The notes under the pieces: model-generated | Databases searched by the model: none | What the model was told of the DNA's origin: nothing | Seen by the model: the letters and a program-made list of their open reading frames with translations, nothing else | Position numbers and translations under genes: made by a program | Source: Ga0077555 sp050187415 | GTDB taxonomy: Bacteria > Pseudomonadota > Alphaproteobacteria > Rhizobiales > Hyphomicrobiaceae | Direction: 5' to 3' | NCBI GenBank assembly: GCA_050187415.1 | Contig: JBFWXN010000015.1 | Span: 22,886-86,885, forward strand | DNA: 64,000 bases | In this document: positions 52,575 to 60,724 of the stretch, piece after piece | How the letters are laid out: each line of letters starts with the position of its first letter | Position numbering within the stretch: position 1 is the first letter of the stretch

Positions 52575-53774
52575 TTACGATCCGGAGCCATCGCGGGCAC
52601 GGACTGCGAAGCCGCCGATGTACTCGGCGATGCGATCGGGATCGAACGGCGTGCCGTCGAACAAGACCTCGGCTTTTGCCGAGCTGGCCGTGGAACAAGG
52701 CGCGATCGAAGAAAGCGCCGCCTCGAAGAGATCGGGCCGATACGTCTCGCGGACCGCTGCAATGCTCGAGGCCGTCAGCTTCGCTTGTCCCCAGCGGACC
52801 ATCTGGGCGAGAAACCACGCGCCGTGATCGCGGCGGGGCAGAGTCGCTCCGTCCGCGCAAAACGATAGGAACCCACCACGGTCTGCGGCAGCGGAGGACA
52901 TCTCGAACCGACGCGCCAGGGCGCTGCGGATCACGTCTGCAGGTTGCCCGATCAAGTCGCGGCGGGCCAGCAGGGACGCCAGCTCCGATTGGTTGTCCGC
53001 GTCCGCGCACCAGCACGCGGCACGATAGACGGCACGAACGAGCGCAGCCGTCCTTTCCGGCGCCTTGTCGGCGAACGTGCGGCGCACGCCGAGCACCTTG
53101 TCGGGGCTCCGTTGCCAGATGTGCGAACTGGTCGTGACGATCTGGCCGACACCGATCGATGCGGCGAGGCTGCCCCACGGTTCACCAACACAGAAGCCAT
53201 CGATGCGGGAGCTTTGCAGGGCCGCCGTCGTCAGGGACGGGGGGATGACCACAAGCTCGACGTCGGTACCGGGCCGCACGCCCGCCCACGCCAGCCAGTA
53301 GGCAAGCTGGTAATGGTGCGCTGAATAGGCGTGAACAATGGCGAGCGACAGGGGTGGCAATCCTGCCGCGCGCCGCTCTGCGACGAGTGAGGCGAAAGCC
53401 CGGGCGCCGCGCACAGGATCGAGCGAGGCATCGGCGCCGTGACGCATCAGGTCGGCGAGAATGTCGCGCGAGACCGTAATCGTGTTGCCGGCGGTGCCCA
53501 GCGCCATCGGCACCACCAGCCCGACCGGGAGGGGGGTCAGGCCCAGGCTGTCGGCGATGGCGATTGGCGCCAGGATGTGCGCGGCATCGAGGTGGGCAAC
53601 GGCGAGCCGGTCTCGCAGCGTCGCCCAGGACGTTTCCCGAAGCAGTTCGATCGCGACCCCTTCCCGCCGGGCGAAACCGAGCTCGCTCGCAGCGATCAGG
53701 GGCGCTGCGTCGAGAAGGGGAATGAAACCGATGCGCACCACTTCGGCTTTGCTTGCTCCGACGTCCGGCCTCAT
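52575..53774 (-). CDS. nasS: Nitrate sensor NasS (NrtA-like periplasmic-fold protein without signal peptide)
   Basis: A 399-residue protein of the NrtA/CmpA ligand-binding fold without an export signal, which is the hallmark of the cytoplasmic nitrate sensor NasS. It begins VVRIGFIPLLDAAPLIAASE, LGFARREGVAIELLRETSWA, then VAHLDAAHILAPIAIADSLG, FCVGEPWGSLAA and VLGVRRTFADKAPERTAALV. In related bacteria NasS holds NasT inactive until it binds nitrate. The ATG at 53774 shares bases with the nasT stop (ATGA), so both proteins are made together. The longer frame up to 54383 is a shadow of nasT. Confidence 0.92.
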   Translation of the reverse strand: MRPDVGASKAEVVRIGFIPLLDAAPLIAASELGFARREGVAIELLRETSWATLRDRLAVAHLDAAHILAPIAIADSLGLTPLPVGLVVPMALGTAGNTITVSRDILADLMRHGADASLDPVRGARAFASLVAERRAAGLPPLSLAIVHAYSAHHYQLAYWLAWAGVRPGTDVELVVIPPSLTTAALQSSRIDGFCVGEPWGSLAASIGVGQIVTTSSHIWQRSPDKVLGVRRTFADKAPERTAALVRAVYRAACWCADADNQSELASLLARRDLIGQPADVIRSALARRFEMSSAAADRGGFLSFCADGATLPRRDHGAWFLAQMVRWGQAKLTASSIAAVRETYRPDLFEAALSSIAPCSTASSAKAEVLFDGTPFDPDRIAEYIGGFAVRARDGSGS

Positions 53775-54373
53775 CGCTCGCCCTCTCCGCCGAGCAGATC
53801 CGCCGCTGTGACGAGGCTCTCGGCAATTTCGGCGATGCGCCGACTTTGATTCATGGCCGTCTTGCGCAGCAAGGCGTAGGCCTGCTCTTCGTTGAGCCCG
53901 CGCGTGCGCATCAGGATCCCCTTCGCACGCTCGATGCATTTGCGCTGGCTCAGCTCGCCCTTCGCCTCCTCCAGTTCGCGACGTAGCCGCTCGAACGCCT
54001 TGAAGCGCGAGATGGCGGTATCGAGCACGGGCCTGATGCGTTCTTTCTTCAGACCGTCGACGACGTAGGCCGCAACCCCGGCTTCGATCGCGGCTTCGAT
54101 CGCGGTCTGGTCGGTGCGATCGACGAACATCGCAACGGGCCGCTTCACGGCGCGCGAAACCTGGAACATGTGCTCGAGCATGTCCCTGTTGGGGCTCTCG
54201 AGGTCGATCACGACGACGTCCGGATCGATCTCGGCGACCCGGCGCATCAGCCCATTGACGTCGTCGAGAACGGTGACGCGGACGTCTCCCGCTTCGCGCA
54301 AGCCTTCCTCGATGATCGAGGCGCGGATGCGGTTCGCGTCGATGACCAGAATGTTGAGCGCGGGCGCTGTCAT
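53771..54373 (-). CDS. nasT: ANTAR-domain antiterminator NasT
   Basis: A 200-residue response-regulator-like protein. Residues about 8-125 are a receiver-like domain (NILVIDANRIRASIIEEGL, DPDVVVIDLESPNRDML); the position of the phosphorylated aspartate is kept as D in VVIDLES. Residues about 140-195 are the RNA-binding ANTAR helix bundle: ELSQRKCIERAKGILMRTRG, LNEEQAYALLRKTAMNQSRR and IAEIAESL. NasT binds leader RNA of nitrate operons and prevents termination; the target here would be the leader upstream of the nrt remnant. Start at the ATG 54373 (MTAPALN); a frame extension of 18 residues is less likely. Confidence 0.93.
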   Translation of the reverse strand: MTAPALNILVIDANRIRASIIEEGLREAGDVRVTVLDDVNGLMRRVAEIDPDVVVIDLESPNRDMLEHMFQVSRAVKRPVAMFVDRTDQTAIEAAIEAGVAAYVVDGLKKERIRPVLDTAISRFKAFERLRRELEEAKGELSQRKCIERAKGILMRTRGLNEEQAYALLRKTAMNQSRRIAEIAESLVTAADLLGGEGER

Positions 54374-54473
54374 GATCCCGCATCTAGGTTGCGCTGCACA
54401 ACGAGGGCAAGCCTGCCTATTGGGCACAGGATGCCGAGTTTCGGTGCAGCATGGCCCGTGTGCTGCGGACGGC

Positions 54474-57400
54474 TCAATTCATGATCGTGACCGTGTTCAT
54501 GAGGTGGCAGGCATTCGCGCCCTCGAGTGCATCAATCTCGAGCAGCGCCACGTGCACGAGCCCGGTCGCCGCTCGGGCGACGGCGAAGGCGACGTCACCC
54601 GGCTGCGCCTTGCCGCAGGGCCGTAGCCTGCCCTTCAAGATTGCGGCCGTGGCACCGTCGGCCCGGTGCTGCGCGATGCGCTCAAGCGCGCGGTCTACGG
54701 CCAAGGCATCGACGCCGGCGACGTCGGCTTCGGCCGGCTTTGGCATCATGAAGGAAAAGAGAAACGCGGCGGGCGTCCCGGCGGAATTGACGAAGCCGAC
54801 CATCGGCGTCGGATCCCATTCCGGTGCGTCTTCGGATCTGGACAAGGCCCATCCTGTCGGATGGCAGAAGGCGAGATTGAGCCGGTCGAGGCGTGAGGCG
54901 ACGAGTTGCGGGCCCTTGAACTCGGTCATCGCCGACGCCTCCAAACGGCCGTTCAAGTTGATCTCGGCCGCGTAGCGCCCCCCCGACAGGCAACGCCGGT
55001 AGTTGCCCGCTTGCATGATACGTCGCTGGATATAAATGCCACGGTCCTTGACTTGGCGAATTTCTGTCGCCGCGACAGTGGGCAGTACGTGCCCCAGCAC
55101 GTCCCGGACGCCCCACTGCGGATCGATCACGGACCAGATCATTTGCAGGTGGTCTTTGGCGGGATCGTAGGTTGGAAGGCGCACAGCGAGCGTGATTGTC
55201 GATGGGTTGGCGACGGCGCCCATGCCCTGGATACGGCCCGAGGGTGCCGGCGACGAGGTCGGCCATCGCCCTTCGAGCAGCGCCTTGCGATAGTCGGCCA
55301 GAGCCGCACGGATGGCGCGGCAGCGGGCGTTGGCGCCGACGTACAGGCGCTCGCAGGCATTATCGAGCAGCGACGTCGCCGTGAGCATCGCGGCCGCCAG
55401 CGACCAGTCGCGGCTGGCTTCGAGTGAGAGCGCCCGTTCGCCGGCTTGGCGACCTTCTTCGAGGCGGTCGGTGGCAATCAGGAAGAGGCTGTGATTGAGG
55501 TGCAGCAGGGGGAGGATCGAGAGCCAGGGATAGAGGTTCTTCGCGGCGTCCGCAGAAACATTTCGGCGGTCGGCCTCCAGCGGCTCGGCAATGGCAATCG
55601 CGCGCTCGACGATGTCGAGGGCTTGCGCGATCTGCGTCAACTTGCCGTCGCGAATGCCGAGACCCCAGAGTGCGACGGCATGTGCGTTGAGGGAATATGC
55701 GTTTGGCTGCAGGCCGAGGCGTTCCTGAATATCCACGGCCGAGCGGGCATTGCGCTCGATGTCGTCGAGCCGGTCCTTCGTCGGCAGGCTGTAGTAGGCT
55801 TGCGCTTTGTGGGCCGATTGGCTGAGCGCCTTGGCGCCTGCCAGATCGTTGTAGGCCAGCGATAGGCTCGGGCGAAACGCCACGGCGCATTCGAGCGCGG
55901 CGATCGCCGAAGCATAATCCGCAACGGAATCGGCGCCCCCGAGCCGGAGCACGCCGCGTGCATAGTTGTAAGCCGCCGCCTGCATGCGCCCCTCGGGCGA
56001 GGGCGCAGTGGCCTGACCGGCCATGGCTTTCGGCATCGGGCATTCGGCCGGCGCCGCCACGGCTGCAGCGGACATGGGCTGCAGCCACGTCAGCGACGAC
56101 CATGCAAACGCGCCGAGCGTCATCGCTATGCCGCAAACGGCGAGCGCCCGTGCCACCCCGAGGCCCTCCATCGCGAGAGCCTGTCCCAGCACGTAAAGCG
56201 CTATCGCGATGATCGTCAGTCCGGCGAGGAAGGACGTCGTCTTGTCGTTCCAGAATGCCGACATCTCCGTATAGCCGTCCCACAGCGCAAGCGCCTCGGC
56301 GGTATCGGCCGAGGGGACAGACGCCATGATTTCCTGCTGCAGGCGTAGCGGGAAGCGCGGATCGGCGTCCGCGCCAAGCCGGTGATCGAGCCGTTCGAGT
56401 GCAGCATCGGCAGGAGAGAGCCGGGAGGTGGCGAGCGCATCGCAGTGCAGCTTGCGGTCGAGCTCGGCGCCGGGTGCAGCGTCGCCTGCAGCGTCATCGC
56501 GAACATTCACCTTGGTCCGGCTCGCAGCGGCCTGGCAGGCAAGGCGACGCTCATAGAGGCGGGCAAGCGATTCGAAACCCGTGATGACAGCCGTCGTCCC
56601 ACGCCCGACGCGGCGCCCGATTTCGAGCTGCTGCTCATACGCATCGAACGATGCATCGTCGCCTCGGGCGCCGGCGACCGTGTACCAATAGCCGATGACG
56701 GCGCTCGCCAGGGCCGCCAGCGCAATCCAGACCACGATGTGCCGCGAAAGCGCAGGGGCCGTCTCTTGGGCCGGTAGAGCGCCGTCTCCGATGCCGCCCC
56801 GCTGGTCGATACCCACGGTCTGAACCGGCGCATCGCGCTCCGTGCTGCGACCGAGCCAGCCGAAAAGCCAGGCGATCACGACGAGGCCGGCGAACGCACC
56901 GGCGATCCCGGCTACAACGCGCACGAGAGCTTGGTCGATGTAGACGGCGGCGCCGGTGCAGAGCGCAGCCCCGATCGCAGCGAGAAAATGGAGGCCGACA
57001 GCCAGGCCGCGGCGGCGGACGCCAAGATCGGCAAGGGTCAGCAGAACCAGCGTCGCCACCAGGGCAACCACGACGAGCGCGAGTTCGAGAACCTGCTCGT
57101 CGAAGGCCTCGAGACGGCCCTTTTCGAAATAATCGATGTGCGCGGCCGGAGGGGTTGCCGTACCACCTGCCGCGCCGTTGCCCTCGGTCCACGCTGCCTG
57201 AAAGCCGCGCCGTTGCAGCGATCCGGCCGCAACGAGCCCGATCCGGCGCTCGTCGAGCGTCTGGTCGTCATTGATGATGTTCGGCAGGAACTCCACGAAG
57301 GGCCGGAGCACGTTGGCCTTGAGCGTTTCCTCCTGTGCCGAGATGTCGTGGAAACGCGCCCTGCCGGGATCGGATGCACGCGTCGCGTCGGCAAGCGCGC

Positions 57401-57746
57401 GTTGGCGGCCTGCTTCCGTCAGATGTGTGTCGAGACGTTGTTGCAGCCCGCGGGCGCTCCGGCTGAAATCGATAAGCGGTAACCGCTCCGCAAGCTCCAT
57501 GGTCTGCGCCTGAGCCAGCCGGCGTTCGAGGGCCGCCGAAGTCTGCTGCTTGATCGCGGCCCAGCCGGCGATGCCGGCACCGAGCGCGGCGACGAGAAGC
57601 ATGGTGAGAGCGATCAGGGTTCTGAGGCCCGCCCCGGACGAGCCGTCAGTCGCCGCCGGGCGTTGGTCGCCGTCGTTCAAGCTTCGCCCCCGCGTTCCCC
57701 GGTCGTGTCGTGAATAGATCTGAGCGGCTATCGTCCGGACGGTCAA
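54474..57746 (-). CDS. Large polytopic membrane protein of unknown function
   Basis: A 1090-residue protein that I do not recognise. Hydrophobic segments lie at about 41-65, 219-240, 250-270, 276-297, 336-358, 505-525 and 531-553. Between the first two is a helical soluble region (about 70-215) rich in charged residues, similar in position to a sensory domain. From about 590 to 800 there is a helical alanine-rich stretch with repeat-like wording (YNYARGVLRLGGADS, LAYNDLAGAKALSQSAHKAQ, NAYSLNAHAVALWGLGI, ALDIVERAIAIAEPL) that looks TPR-like. The C-terminal 250 residues (DHLQMIWSVIDPQWGVRDVL onward) are mixed. It is next to nasT but separately transcribed in all likelihood. No catalytic motif is visible. 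Confidence 0.8.
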   Translation of the reverse strand: MTVRTIAAQIYSRHDRGTRGRSLNDGDQRPAATDGSSGAGLRTLIALTMLLVAALGAGIAGWAAIKQQTSAALERRLAQAQTMELAERLPLIDFSRSARGLQQRLDTHLTEAGRQRALADATRASDPGRARFHDISAQEETLKANVLRPFVEFLPNIINDDQTLDERRIGLVAAGSLQRRGFQAAWTEGNGAAGGTATPPAAHIDYFEKGRLEAFDEQVLELALVVVALVATLVLLTLADLGVRRRGLAVGLHFLAAIGAALCTGAAVYIDQALVRVVAGIAGAFAGLVVIAWLFGWLGRSTERDAPVQTVGIDQRGGIGDGALPAQETAPALSRHIVVWIALAALASAVIGYWYTVAGARGDDASFDAYEQQLEIGRRVGRGTTAVITGFESLARLYERRLACQAAASRTKVNVRDDAAGDAAPGAELDRKLHCDALATSRLSPADAALERLDHRLGADADPRFPLRLQQEIMASVPSADTAEALALWDGYTEMSAFWNDKTTSFLAGLTIIAIALYVLGQALAMEGLGVARALAVCGIAMTLGAFAWSSLTWLQPMSAAAVAAPAECPMPKAMAGQATAPSPEGRMQAAAYNYARGVLRLGGADSVADYASAIAALECAVAFRPSLSLAYNDLAGAKALSQSAHKAQAYYSLPTKDRLDDIERNARSAVDIQERLGLQPNAYSLNAHAVALWGLGIRDGKLTQIAQALDIVERAIAIAEPLEADRRNVSADAAKNLYPWLSILPLLHLNHSLFLIATDRLEEGRQAGERALSLEASRDWSLAAAMLTATSLLDNACERLYVGANARCRAIRAALADYRKALLEGRWPTSSPAPSGRIQGMGAVANPSTITLAVRLPTYDPAKDHLQMIWSVIDPQWGVRDVLGHVLPTVAATEIRQVKDRGIYIQRRIMQAGNYRRCLSGGRYAAEINLNGRLEASAMTEFKGPQLVASRLDRLNLAFCHPTGWALSRSEDAPEWDPTPMVGFVNSAGTPAAFLFSFMMPKPAEADVAGVDALAVDRALERIAQHRADGATAAILKGRLRPCGKAQPGDVAFAVARAATGLVHVALLEIDALEGANACHLMNTVTIMN

Positions 57747-57864
57747 TGCGTCGGATCGGTCCGGTGGCCTCGATCCCTGGCCGGAGCGACGCCGAGGCTG
57801 TTGGCGGAAGCTTCGAAGCCGCCTAGAACCTGGGCACGCTCAACACAATCGGAAAGATGGCCGA

Positions 57865-58542
57865 ATGCGCATCGCTCTCTGGACATGCTTGCTGGCGGCC
57901 GGCGTGATCGCGGCTGTCGGGGCGGCTGCCGGGCTGGGACCTGCCGATGCGGGCGAGCCGCCTGGTTTGCCGCCGGTGCTGGGTGCCATCGAGCCGAGGG
58001 TCGCCGCGGAGAAGGATGACGACGGCCTCTACCATCAGCGCTGGTTCGTGCAGTCCTTTCTCGACCTCAAGGAGGATCACGCCGAGGCGAAAGCCCAAGG
58101 CCGGCGCTTTGCGGTCATTTTCGAGCAGCGAGGATGCATCTACTGCACCCGAATGCATACCGAGGTTTTGTCCCAGCGCTATATCAACGACTATGTCCGC
58201 GAGAACTTCTCGATCGTGCAACTCGACCTGTGGGGCGCGCGGGAGGTCACGGATTTCGACGGCACCCGCCTCCCCGAAAAAAAGCTCGCAGAGCGGTGGG
58301 GCGTGCTGTTCACGCCCACCATCGTCTTCTTCAAGGAGAATGTCGCCGCGCAGTCCGCCAAATGGGGCGCTCCACTCGAGGTCGCGCGGCTGCCCCTCGG
58401 CTTCGGCCCGGCGACGTTTTTCGACCTGTTCGCCTGGATCCGTGCGAGGGTCTACGAGAAGGATCCCAACTTTCAGCGCTTCCACATCGCGCGCATGGCT
58501 GAGCGCGATGCGCTAAAGGCCAGAGGCGCAAAAACGGACTGA
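57865..58542 (+). CDS. Secreted thioredoxin-like protein (SoxW-like)
   Basis: A 225-residue exported protein. Residues 1-30 are a Sec signal peptide (MRIALWTCLLAAGVIAAVGA, cleavage near GPADAGEP). The thioredoxin fold follows, with the redox motif EQRGCIYCTRMHTEVL near residue 90 and the cis-proline in WGVLFTPTIVFF near 150. The wording CIYCTRMH is like SoxW and related periplasmic disulfide reductases. No sulfur-oxidation genes are nearby, so a general periplasmic thiol role is as likely as a Sox role. It is divergent from the large membrane protein and followed by an aldo/keto reductase 26 bases later. Confidence 0.88.
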   Translation: MRIALWTCLLAAGVIAAVGAAAGLGPADAGEPPGLPPVLGAIEPRVAAEKDDDGLYHQRWFVQSFLDLKEDHAEAKAQGRRFAVIFEQRGCIYCTRMHTEVLSQRYINDYVRENFSIVQLDLWGAREVTDFDGTRLPEKKLAERWGVLFTPTIVFFKENVAAQSAKWGAPLEVARLPLGFGPATFFDLFAWIRARVYEKDPNFQRFHIARMAERDALKARGAKTD

Positions 58543-58568
58543 ACCAGCATTCACGGAGGAGCCAGACC

Positions 58569-59555
58569 ATGCAGAAGCGGAAGCTCGGCCGCACCGGTCT
58601 TGACGTTTCATTACTGACCTTTGGCTGCGGCGCGGTCGGCGGGCTCATGACCAAGGGCGACCCGGCAGACCAGAGGCGCGCGGTCGAGCGAGCGCTCGAA
58701 CTCGGCATCAACTTCTTCGATACCGCGCCGCTCTATGGCAACGGGGCATCCGAAACCAACGTGGGCCGGATTTTTCGCGAGTTGAAGCCGGACGTCATCC
58801 TGGGGACCAAGGTCAATGTGCCGCCCGATCAGAAAAGCAATGTAGGAGCCGCGATCACGCGATCGATCGAGGAGAGTTTGACGCGCCTGCAACGCGAGCA
58901 GGTGGACCTCCTGCAACTCCACAATTCGATTTCGACTGAGGGACGGCCCCGCGACCTCGATCCGAACGTGGTCTTGGGAGAGGTGGTGCCCGCATTCGAG
59001 CGGCTGAAGCGTGCGGGCAAGATCCGTTTCGCCGGGATAACGGCGATCGGTGAAACTCCAGCTCTCCATCGAGTGGTTCAATCGGGGGCGTTCGACACCG
59101 CGCAAGTCGTGTTCAACATGCTCAATCCGAGTGCGGGTGGTCCTTTGCCGCCGAAGTTTCCCGCCCAGGATTACGGGCAATTGCTCGCCAAGGCGGCGGC
59201 CGCGGGCATGGGCACGATCATCATTCGCGTTCTTGCGGGCGGCGCGCTTTCCGGCGAGGCAGGCCGGCATCCGCTCGGCGTGCAGGATGTGGCGCCCATC
59301 GGGTCGGGCGCCGACTATGCCACCGACGTCGAAAGGGCCCGTGCGTTCGACCCTGCGATCTCGGTGGCCGGAGTGCACGACAAGGTGGAGCTTGCCATCC
59401 GCTTCGTTGCGAGCCACCCCGCCGTTTCGACGCTTCAGGTTGGAATTGCAACGCCGGAGCAGTTCGAAGGCGCCGCAGCGGCGGTCTCGAAAGGCGGGCT
59501 CAGCGAAGCCGCACTCGCACGGATATCCGAGGTGCAGACCGCCCTCGCAGGCTGA
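58569..59555 (+). CDS. Aldo/keto reductase
   Basis: A 328-residue barrel reductase, probably NADPH-dependent. Motifs: MQKRKLGRTGLDVSLLTFGC at the N-terminus, then INFFDTAPLYGNGASETNVG, which holds the catalytic aspartate and tyrosine; the lysine lies in ILGTKVNVPP, and the histidine in VDLLQLHNSI. The C-terminal part VSTLQVGIATPEQFEGAA is the family's cofactor helix, adapted. Length is normal. It starts 26 bases after the thioredoxin-like gene with GGAGGAG upstream, so the two are likely co-transcribed. Substrate unknown. Confidence 0.92.
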   Translation: MQKRKLGRTGLDVSLLTFGCGAVGGLMTKGDPADQRRAVERALELGINFFDTAPLYGNGASETNVGRIFRELKPDVILGTKVNVPPDQKSNVGAAITRSIEESLTRLQREQVDLLQLHNSISTEGRPRDLDPNVVLGEVVPAFERLKRAGKIRFAGITAIGETPALHRVVQSGAFDTAQVVFNMLNPSAGGPLPPKFPAQDYGQLLAKAAAAGMGTIIIRVLAGGALSGEAGRHPLGVQDVAPIGSGADYATDVERARAFDPAISVAGVHDKVELAIRFVASHPAVSTLQVGIATPEQFEGAAAAVSKGGLSEAALARISEVQTALAG

Positions 59556-59599
59556 ACGCACCTCGCGTCGGGAGGTCGGTTCGACCCGTTTCCGCGCGT

Positions 59600-59908
59600 T
59601 CAGTCGGACCTTTCGCCGCTGTCGGGCCTGCTGGCCGCGAACGACCGATCGATGCCCTCGATCCAGCCGTCGAGCGACAGCGAGAGCGCCTCCACATCGG
59701 CATGCAGGCGCTCGAACGAACTGGCATCGTGCGCCCGATCGTCCGCGATGTGGCGCACGAGTGCCGCGTGTTGGGCCAAAATGTCGCTCCACCGGGAGGC
59801 GCCGTAGGGCACGCCGCTGGTAGCTGCCGAGTGATGCCGATGTGCCTCGATGCGTTGGCCAAGGGCTGCCAAGCGTGTGCGCAATTTGGCTCGGTCATCG
59901 TCGACCAT
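59600..59908 (-). CDS. Small helical protein of unknown function
   Basis: A 102-residue predicted protein, nearly all helix and rich in Ala, Arg and Asp, with heptad-like stretches (DDDRAKLRTRLAALGQRIEA, SSFERLHADVEALSLSLDGW). No recognised domain and no membrane segment. The ATG at 59908 follows CGGGAGAGACGCC; a frame extension to 59986 is possible. It is convergent with the aldo/keto reductase gene. I consider it a probable hypothetical gene. Confidence 0.55.
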   Translation of the reverse strand: MVDDDRAKLRTRLAALGQRIEAHRHHSAATSGVPYGASRWSDILAQHAALVRHIADDRAHDASSFERLHADVEALSLSLDGWIEGIDRSFAASRPDSGERSD

Positions 59909-60345
59909 GGCGTCTCTCCCGCGGTTCTGGTTGCGGCGTTGGGTCGAATGACCCTTCTGGTCGGCACAGGCCGGGCAGGGCTGCACCGACAGGGCGTTCG
60001 CTTGATATGGGGATCACGATCGGCATTTCCACCCGGCGCGCGTGGTCGGTTTCCTGATGTGGGGTTTAGAACGGCCCCGTGCATGCGTTGAATGTCGGTA
60101 TCAGCCGGTTTCAATAGGTGATGCTTCGGCCATTCTGAGAATCGCGAATTTCGGGTTCGTCCCCATTTTGGGCAGCAGGAGTTTGCTAATCTCTTTACCA
60201 TCTGTTAGCTTGACTATTCATGTTGCGGAATTTTAATATAAATTTGGAGCGTCAGGTCTGGGAATGTTAACCGTGTTGGTTCAGCGCAAATTAAGCGCCG
60301 CGGGGTATCATAAAAATCCAGGTCAGAGAGAGTGTATCGAGTATC
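59909..60345 (+). promoter_or_regulatory. Non-coding region upstream of sciP
   Basis: About 440 bases without a believable gene. The stretch 60180-60250 is strikingly AT-rich compared with its surroundings. A GANTC site (GAATC) lies at 60140-60144. Half-sites resembling the CtrA motif (TTAA) occur at 60267-60270 and 60291-60294, but no clean TTAA-N7-TTAA pair was found. Confidence 0.45.
60210..60239 (+). promoter_or_regulatory. Sigma-70-type promoter of sciP
   Basis: TTGACT at 60210-60215 and TAATAT at 60234-60239 are separated by 18 bases, a good housekeeping -35/-10 pair. Transcription would begin near 60246, giving a leader of about 100 bases before sciP. Confidence 0.6.
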
Positions 60346-60624
60346 ATGACCGATCAGCAATTCAGATCGCGTGCGCGCTATGTGATTGGTCCAGACGGCA
60401 GTCCATTGACTGTCGCGGACCTTCCCCCGCGGGACACCAAGCGCTGGGTCATCCGGCGCAAGGCCGAAGTCGTTGCCGCGGTTCGTGGCGGACTGCTTAG
60501 CCTCGAAGAGGCGTGCGACCGCTATAAGCTGACAGTGGACGAATTCCTGTCCTGGCAGCGTTCGATCGACAAGCACGGCTTGGCGGGCCTACGCGCGACC
60601 CGCATTCAGGATTACCGGAGCTGA
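60346..60624 (+). CDS. sciP: CtrA inhibitor SciP
   Basis: A 92-residue DUF1153 protein, the small helix-turn-helix factor that binds the master cell-cycle regulator CtrA in Alphaproteobacteria and stops it from activating transcription. The family core is plainly visible: RYVIGPDGSPLTVADLPPRD, TKRWVIRRKAEVVAAVRGGL, LSLEEACDRYKLTVDEFLSW and QRSIDKHGLAGLRATRIQDY. Length and sequence fit the family throughout. The ATG at 60346 is the only reasonable start. It converges with trpE. Confidence 0.97.
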   Translation: MTDQQFRSRARYVIGPDGSPLTVADLPPRDTKRWVIRRKAEVVAAVRGGLLSLEEACDRYKLTVDEFLSWQRSIDKHGLAGLRATRIQDYRS

Positions 60625-60724
60625 TCCTCCCGGTTTGGGACGATACGAGCAGCCGGTCCGCCCCAGTCGAGTCGTTGTGCTTGGCGGTCGCGCGAGCCTG
60701 AAGCATAGGCAGGCCCGGGTATCA

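Noticed and set aside
51628..53178. A 516-codon minus-strand frame covering the nrt remnant and nasS.
   Set aside because: Only its last 80 codons resemble a protein (the ATPase C-terminus); the rest is out-of-frame reading of the leader and nasS.
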